From: Defluviicoccus sp.
GTDB taxonomy: Bacteria > Pseudomonadota > Alphaproteobacteria > MPNO01
DNA length: 6,397 nucleotides
Assembly (NCBI GenBank): GCA_028820945.1
Contig: JAPPHW010000335.1
Location: 1,291-7,687 of the forward strand
Direction: 5' to 3'
Positions 4,757 to 6,397 of the stretch are shown here, in pieces (the first letter of the stretch is position 1; the number at the start of each line of letters is the position of its first letter). The notes under the pieces were generated by a model that worked only from the letters and a program-made list of their open reading frames with translations, ran no database searches and had not been told where the DNA came from. The translations under genes and the position numbers were made by a program.

Positions 4757-6397
4757 ACTCGATCCCGACAGTGTGCTCCGGCCCGGCTCCATCGCTTTCC
4801 CTCAGTGTCGCGCGCAAGCCGAAGGAGACATCGGGGGCGCTGGCGGCTTCCGGCGCGAGCCGCCATCCGAGGCTCCAATCGCGCGCATCCGCCGCGAGCC
4901 CGAGCCCGGCATGGGGGCTGCCAATAAAGCGCCCGCCGAGGACGGGCAAGCCGTATGCCGCTTCCGCCGTCCAGCGGCTTTCGGCTTCGCCGTCGCCGCC
5001 CGAGCCGATGCGGTCCCCCAGCGGCTCGGGCGCGAACAGCGCATCCAGACCACCCTGCGCCTGCCCGCCCCAGTCCTGGCGAAGCGACAGCGACAAGCCC
5101 CGCTGCGTCGCCGGGCGAGGATCGTAGGCCAGCGAGGCCGCATAGCCCCGGTCCTTGAGGTCGTCGTTCCCATGCGCCAGCAGCGTGCGGCCCGACAGGT
5201 CGAGCGAGAGGCCCAGGCCCGGATCGGTCCACTTGACGCCGCCGCCGAGCTCGACCCCGAACCCGGTCTCCGCGTCGCCGCCGTCATGGCGCGCGCCGAC
5301 CTCCAGCTTCGGCACGAGGCTGCCGCCGTCCTCCAGCGCAACATGGTAGCTGCCCTCCAGGCCGACCCTGAGCCGCGTCACGTCGGAGTCCGACGCCGCG
5401 AGCCGGGCCGTCTTCTCCGAGGAGGTCCGCGCCCACAAGGCGTCCGAGGTCGCCGCCAGCGCCGGGCCGGAACCCTCGGCGGGCGGCGCCAGCAGGTCGC
5501 CCCGCATCCCCGCCGCCGCCATGCTCCAGCTCGTGTCGGCGCTCAGCCTCTCGCCCAGTTCGGTCTTCAGCGTCACCTCGCCGGTGCCGTAGCCGGCCGC
5601 GCCCCAGAGCTTGAGGCGCTCAGAGACCCGCAACGCCGCATAGGGGACCGCCGCCGTCAGCGACGCCTCCACCTTGCCGTCGCCCGCCCGCACGGCACCA
5701 TCGCACAGTTCGGCGGCGTCACTGCAGATCTGCGCGGGCGGGCGGGGCGTCGCCTTCGTGTCGCGGTAGTCGCCCTCGCCGTCGCTCTGCGCGAGCGCAA
5801 GCCCGATGAGCCACTTGCCCCTGGCGTAGTCCGCCCCCAGCATCGCCGTGGTCGCCGTGCCGTCGAGCGAGAACGTCCCCTCGCGCCCGTCGAAGCGCGC
5901 TTGCGACGCCCGGCCCCAGAACGCCATGCTGCCGCCCGAACCGTCCGCCTCGCCGGTCAGCGAGAAGCTGCTGCCGAGCAGCGCGTCGCGCGCCGTCATG
6001 GTCTGCGAGTGCGGCGGCGTTTCACGGAAGCCGATCCCGACTGCCCCGGACAACGATCCGGGGCCGTTCGCCGGGGCCGCGCCGGGCGTCGCGCCCGCCG
6101 CCGGTGTCCCGCCTGCCCCGGACCCCGATCCGGGGGAATCCGTCGGGCCGAAGCTCATCGCCTGGCCGGCGATCGCGCCCTGCATGCCCGCCGTGCGCGG
6201 CGCGGACATCCGCCCCGCGATGCCGTCCAGGGCCTGCTCCGCCACCGTGCGACCGAACCGCGCCAGCCACGCCGCCGGCATCGGGTCGTCGTTCACGATG
6301 GTCCCCACCGCAACACCGTCGCCGATCACCGCCCCCTTCGCATCCGACAGCACGAACTCGAACGTCTCCGCCTCCTCGTCATGGCTGTCGTCGAGGA
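4740..6397 (-). CDS. Calx-beta/autotransporter beta-barrel protein, C-terminal part (5' end outside window)
   Basis: The frame is open to the window edge, so only the last 551 residues are present. It begins in the end of a Calx-beta domain: DDSHDEEAETFEF, then LSDAKGAVIGDG..GTIVNDDP, the typical calcium-binding final strands. A PAAWLARFGRTVAEQALDGIAGRM segment follows, then a flexible Gly/Pro/Ala/Ser linker (about 6050-6150), and a roughly 400-residue outer-membrane barrel from about 5930 to the end. The barrel shows alternating amphipathic strands such as SMAFWGRASQARF, WLIGLALAQSDGEG and VSFGLRATLRESDG, and ends in an aromatic residue (tryptophan, 4745-4743), the usual assembly signal. It would be an outer-membrane protein that exposes a calcium-binding adhesin-like passenger. 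Only two cysteines occur (codons 5726-5724 and 5705-5703), seven residues apart in one probable loop. Its end overlaps the convergent recombinase gene by 17 bases. Domain calls are strong; the passenger's ligand is unknown. Confidence 0.88.
   Translation of the reverse strand, partial: LDDSHDEEAETFEFVLSDAKGAVIGDGVAVGTIVNDDPMPAAWLARFGRTVAEQALDGIAGRMSAPRTAGMQGAIAGQAMSFGPTDSPGSGSGAGGTPAAGATPGAAPANGPGSLSGAVGIGFRETPPHSQTMTARDALLGSSFSLTGEADGSGGSMAFWGRASQARFDGREGTFSLDGTATTAMLGADYARGKWLIGLALAQSDGEGDYRDTKATPRPPAQICSDAAELCDGAVRAGDGKVEASLTAAVPYAALRVSERLKLWGAAGYGTGEVTLKTELGERLSADTSWSMAAAGMRGDLLAPPAEGSGPALAATSDALWARTSSEKTARLAASDSDVTRLRVGLEGSYHVALEDGGSLVPKLEVGARHDGGDAETGFGVELGGGVKWTDPGLGLSLDLSGRTLLAHGNDDLKDRGYAASLAYDPRPATQRGLSLSLRQDWGGQAQGGLDALFAPEPLGDRIGSGGDGEAESRWTAEAAYGLPVLGGRFIGSPHAGLGLAADARDWSLGWRLAPEAASAPDVSFGLRATLRESDGAGPEHTVGIEFSASW
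6041..6135. repeat. Pair of near-identical palindromes inside the autotransporter linker
   Basis: Two 23-base units (6041-6063 and 6113-6135) differ at only two positions. Each contains perfect seven-base arms CCCCGGA and TCCGGGG around a six-base centre (CAACGA, CCCCGA). They are 72 bases apart, exactly 24 codons, so both are read in the same frame, as PGSLSGA and PGSGSGA. The arms resemble REP-like palindromes of alphaproteobacteria as remembered, which is not verified. They may be inserted palindromic elements or a tandem duplication of linker sequence. Confidence 0.7.

Noticed and set aside
2306..4792. A minus-strand frame open for about 1180 codons, running through the antisense of both recombinases into the dehydrogenase
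   Set aside because: Only the part below 2305 resembles a protein family. The rest is antisense to two well-supported genes, and stop-free antisense frames are common in GC-rich DNA. A giant fusion protein is not supported.
1..6397. tRNA, rRNA, CRISPR array or riboswitch
   Set aside because: No cloverleaf-like segment, regularly spaced direct-repeat array or recognisable aptamer core was seen on reading either strand.

Overview
The window is GC-rich throughout, with dense coding and one short AT-rich island near 2312-2345. The gene families (a PfpI-like protein, an Ldh-family oxidoreductase, arm-domain tyrosine recombinases, and a Calx-beta/autotransporter fusion) and the codon use suggest an alphaproteobacterium, perhaps Rhodospirillales-like. 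That assignment is inferred from general family knowledge; there is no rRNA or other marker here.

Layout. Positions 1-187 are an upstream region with no supported gene, containing a weak promoter candidate and a perfect 14-bp palindrome. A PfpI/DJ-1-family gene (188-763, +) follows; it lacks the nucleophile cysteine and has no cysteine anywhere. It converges on a two-gene minus-strand operon: an Ldh-family NAD(P)-dependent 2-hydroxyacid dehydrogenase (1247-2305) followed by a small flavodoxin-fold protein (801-1268), whose start overlaps the dehydrogenase end by 22 bp. The dehydrogenase loses family-like sequence about ten residues short of a normal N-terminus, exactly where the AT-rich island begins.

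From 2420 to 4756 (+) lie two tandem, paralogous tyrosine recombinases, three bases apart. Both keep the full catalytic set and an arm-type DNA-binding N-terminal domain. Their leader (2306-2419) holds a short inverted repeat and three TGCAA direct repeats that could be recombinase sites. The second recombinase overlaps, tail to tail by 17 bp, the end of a minus-strand gene (4740 to beyond 6397) that encodes the end of a Calx-beta domain, a Gly/Pro/Ala linker and a complete C-terminal autotransporter beta-barrel. Two near-identical palindromes lie in frame in its linker.

How it fits together. The dehydrogenase/flavodoxin pair looks like a small redox operon of unknown substrate. The recombinase pair looks like the integration module of a genomic island, or a minimal mobile unit, and it probably cost the dehydrogenase its original 5' end. 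Nothing here is clearly a new defence or metabolic system. The best leads are the two-recombinase module and its junctions, the palindromes inside a coding linker, and the cysteine-less PfpI protein.
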